NCBI GenBank assembly: GCA_029213105.1
Contig: JARGNS010000141.1
Span: forward strand, 1-8,289
DNA: 8,289 nt
Direction of reading: 5' to 3'
DNA from: Planctomycetota bacterium
GTDB taxonomy: Bacteria; Planctomycetota; PLA2; JAEUHO01
Positions 7,201 through 8,289 of this stretch are shown piece after piece; positions within the stretch are counted from its first letter, which is position 1, and each line of letters starts with the position of its first letter. A model generated the notes under the pieces. The model made no database searches. It was not told where the DNA came from and saw only the letters and a program-made list of their open reading frames with translations. Both the position numbers and the translations under genes were made by a program.

Positions 7201-8167
7201 CGTCGCGGACGATCTGCGTGACAAGCGCCGCTGGGCCTGGGAGGCCCTCGACAAGGATGAACTGCGGCGCATGCTCGCCGGCGACGTCAAGCCGAAGGAA
7301 CTCCCCGGCGGCGCCACGGAACTCCTGTTCGACTTCGACGACCGCAAGCAGCTGGAGAACTTCCCCCGTGGCTTCGGGCGCTGGGAACGCGCGGGCGCGG
7401 TCGTCACACCCGGCGAGGAGGGTGGCGGCCAGCTGTACTTGCTGCCCGGGGTACGCGGCCTGGTCCGCGACCGTCCCTTGGTGCTGCGCTCGATGTTCGA
7501 CCCCGCGGCACCCCTGTCGATGGAGGTACGCATCAACATCCTGCGAGGGTCGTCGCTGATCGCCTTCGATCTCGATGGCGTCCAGGTGGCCATCTGCTCG
7601 TTCGACCCCAATCTCTGGAAGCGCCGCTTCCGCGAGGGGGCGCCGCGCCTGGACGGCCAAGACACCCTGCCCGAGTTCGATTTCCATGGCATGGGGCGCG
7701 GCGTGGCCTTCCACATGGGCCCGTCCTTCGGCCCGTCGTTTCCGTACGGGAACTGGGACTGGGCCGTCACGGGCCAGGGCCGCAACTTCGCCAAGCTCAA
7801 GGAGCGCTCCTACCTGCAGGCGGCGGGGGGGCGCCTGTTCGCTTTCGAGCCGGGCGCGGCGAGTGCGAAGGTCCGCGTCGAACGCGATCGGAACTTCGTG
7901 CGGCTCTTCGTGGACGACAAGCTCGTCATCGAGCGCGAGAACCACGAGTTCACGACGCGCGGCCTGACGAGCGAGGTCGCTCGCAAGAAGATCCGCCACG
8001 GCTCGGGCCTGCTCCAGCTCCTGACGTGGTCGCCGCTGATCATCGACGACCTCACGGTGCGCGGGACCATCCGCGAGGGCTGGAAGCGGGCACGTCGCGA
8101 GGCGCTCGCCGCGGAGGCCGCGAAGGCCAAGGCCGCCGAGAAGGCTGCCGCGAAGGACGCCAAGTGA
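4247..8167 (+). CDS. Receptor-type Hanks Ser/Thr protein kinase with large extracytoplasmic region ending in a LamG/DUF1080-like domain
   Basis: This 1306-residue single-pass membrane kinase phosphorylates Ser/Thr of cytoplasmic targets, with the outer part probably sensing or anchoring. Residues 7-65 form a helical module (LGYVTEAQVEEGFLLQE ... KRGWLADEQ) resembling the MshEN/GspE N-terminal type. The kinase domain is about 79-340: Gly loop G86-R-G-A-M-G91, VAIK Lys108, alpha-C Glu127, HRDVKPGN (200-207; Asp202, Asn207), DLG (220-222, Leu replacing the usual Phe), SPE (246-248), Asp261 of SDIYSLG and Arg325. All catalytic residues are present, so it should be active. Basic KRFLEWRKR precedes a membrane helix at 370-388, placing the kinase inside. 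Outside are charged helical, partly TPR/coiled-coil-like segments (about 390-800), a small beta-rich unit (806-865), more helix, a beta-sandwich-like domain (1025-1272) and an Ala/Lys tail. There are no PASTA repeats. It is in an operon with overlapping neighbours on both sides. Confidence 0.95.
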   Translation: MSAQNEDFLFAQEAQNLGYVTEAQVEEGFLLQERMADDLQIDERLAVILVKRGWLADEQARRVYGIIEPEGARSQIEGYRLLQKVGRGAMGTVYQAMHKGLNRVVAIKILRRDLAADKTQIERLKREAKLLADLEHPNVVRAFDAGESNGFPYLVMEYVEGDTLREKIARDGPLDESEALRITRGLADALEKARRMGVVHRDVKPGNILIDKKGEPKLMDLGLAKGPIDAGLTQHGATVGTPQFMSPEQAESPDKADTRSDIYSLGATLYAMVTGRPPFEGTTLAEIITKVMSQQPVPPGMVNRDVSPEVSHLIERMMLKDASLRYATPSLVMDDIDRIRGGQSIIPGGFQGNWEAYLLRKRFLEWRKRIVVGVAAALILGVGVFMYLEHTKKEAASRDLGSRLERLLTIRDVGPEDDQASLQARLALLRAGHAELQTLSDETHVPYPGEGRDAIGNRIARLNAAVKLFEALAKLDADLTPLRDQGRWRQALAEAEKSTTEYKRFVPSQRQWQELVDGLKADSRTKLESEEDRIAAMAVASIDDFLAKQAARAALYGRPWIEERGFGRTREAARTAHAKARTIGTKLGAFNLAFAPAAVQARVDALDLYGLRGDFTQAAATLRKVTEADADSWPTVPEGARERVKAQLFGERGLVQAAIQAVDADIDMRVRAAWAALKASLGTISARDALEALGRFANEAERGNHYIYLAREARAEESSLRVAVAGRMDAEREAFDRLRRKILAELREANAVRLREVADDALADELLDQARRADVLALREAASALEALYAGALAGLQVLRAAAPNPVLREVVYRDRAGNRQRAKQWILRDLDAEKGVLRVRIPRGDKRGTVEFQIGQVSIPNLRAWMAQSDERLTPLHDAILAAAALTAPEDRPGLDLRPLVQSYRALQDRFGPVSPGPQWRRLIGELVLRLEAAQRSREDEAQRAVSYIRTELFGDKSWKGLVELAGKLLDPKGRLRYTRAVENVADDLRDKRRWAWEALDKDELRRMLAGDVKPKELPGGATELLFDFDDRKQLENFPRGFGRWERAGAVVTPGEEGGGQLYLLPGVRGLVRDRPLVLRSMFDPAAPLSMEVRINILRGSSLIAFDLDGVQVAICSFDPNLWKRRFREGAPRLDGQDTLPEFDFHGMGRGVAFHMGPSFGPSFPYGNWDWAVTGQGRNFAKLKERSYLQAAGGRLFAFEPGAASAKVRVERDRNFVRLFVDDKLVIERENHEFTTRGLTSEVARKKIRHGSGLLQLLTWSPLIIDDLTVRGTIREGWKRARREALAAEAAKAKAAEKAAAKDAK

Positions 8168-8169
8168 TG
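8153..8169 (+). promoter_or_regulatory. Shine-Dalgarno and overlapping start of the last gene
   Basis: AAGGA at 8153-8157 sits nine bases before the ATG at 8167, which shares its A with the kinase stop (TGATG, 8165-8169). This is the best Shine-Dalgarno match in the window and decides the start of the partial gene. It lies inside the Ala/Lys-rich tail codons of the kinase. Confidence 0.55.
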
Positions 8170-8289
8170 CACCTGCGCCCCGAGGAGAGCGGCGGGGCCG
8201 CGCCCGAGCACTGGGTGGGCCTGCGGGGCGTCGGGGAGTTGGCCGCGGGGCAGCAGCTCAAGATCGGGGTGGGGGAGACGATCCTGATC
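8167..8289 (+). CDS. Start of an unidentified protein (3' partial), possibly FHA-like
   Basis: Forty-one codons are open to the right edge, beginning MHLRPEESGGAAPEHWVGL and ending LKIGVGETILI. There is no signal peptide or membrane segment in the visible part, so a cytoplasmic product is likely. The last stretch, a beta-like 'lkiGvGetilI', resembles the opening strands of an FHA domain, where such a strand normally runs into G-R-S. FHA proteins bind phosphothreonine and are common partners of Hanks kinases. The window ends just before the diagnostic residues, so this is only a suggestion. The gene start is well supported by the TGATG overlap with the kinase gene and by an AAGGA Shine-Dalgarno nine bases upstream. 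Confidence 0.6.
   Translation, partial: MHLRPEESGGAAPEHWVGLRGVGELAAGQQLKIGVGETILI

Noticed and set aside
4163..7999. A 1278-codon open frame antisense to almost the whole kinase gene
   Set aside because: Its codons are in register with the sense codons, so its stops would need sense TTA, CTA or TCA codons, which this GC-rich gene avoids. The translation is low-complexity Arg/Ala/Leu/His-rich with no recognisable domain, while the sense strand encodes a complete kinase.

Overview
The window is GC-rich bacterial DNA with dense coding on the plus strand. Protein style points to a Planctomycetota-like genome. The signs are a secreted protein with an N-terminal SH3-like 'dG.v..GkI' module followed by W-V-T-P-E-E repeats, and a very large transmembrane Hanks-type Ser/Thr kinase with a GspE/MshEN-like N-terminal helical module and a LamG/DUF1080-like C-terminus. 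The phylum call is an inference from protein architecture; no marker gene is present.

Layout: (1) 2-736, the C-terminal third or so of a carbon-starvation (CstA-family) membrane transporter, cut by the left edge. (2) 737-811, a short gap with overlapping GC-rich palindromes and a -10-like TACGAT box. (3) 812-2338, a secreted protein resembling peptidase-MA/DUF1570-type gluzincins whose HExxH motif is degenerate. (4) 2339-2441, a gap ending in a TATACT box about 10 bases before the next ATG, which suggests a (nearly) leaderless mRNA. (5) 2442-4250, an exported, all-helical HEAT-like protein of unknown function. (6) 4247-8167, a 1306-residue single-pass receptor-type Ser/Thr kinase. (7) 8167 to the right edge, the first 41 codons of another gene.

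Genes 5, 6 and 7 form a tight operon: the helical-repeat gene and the kinase share ATGA, and the kinase and the next gene share TGATG. Translational coupling is therefore likely. The simplest reading is a cell-envelope signalling unit: an exported helical-repeat protein made together with a kinase that has a cytoplasmic catalytic domain and about 900 residues outside the membrane, plus a downstream partner that may carry an FHA-like fold (weakly supported). The CstA-like transporter and the pseudo-peptidase gene are same-strand neighbours but have their own gaps and possible promoters, so a functional link is not shown.

No RNA genes, CRISPR arrays, insertion sequences or attachment sites were seen. 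Very long antisense open frames exist but are explained by codon bias.
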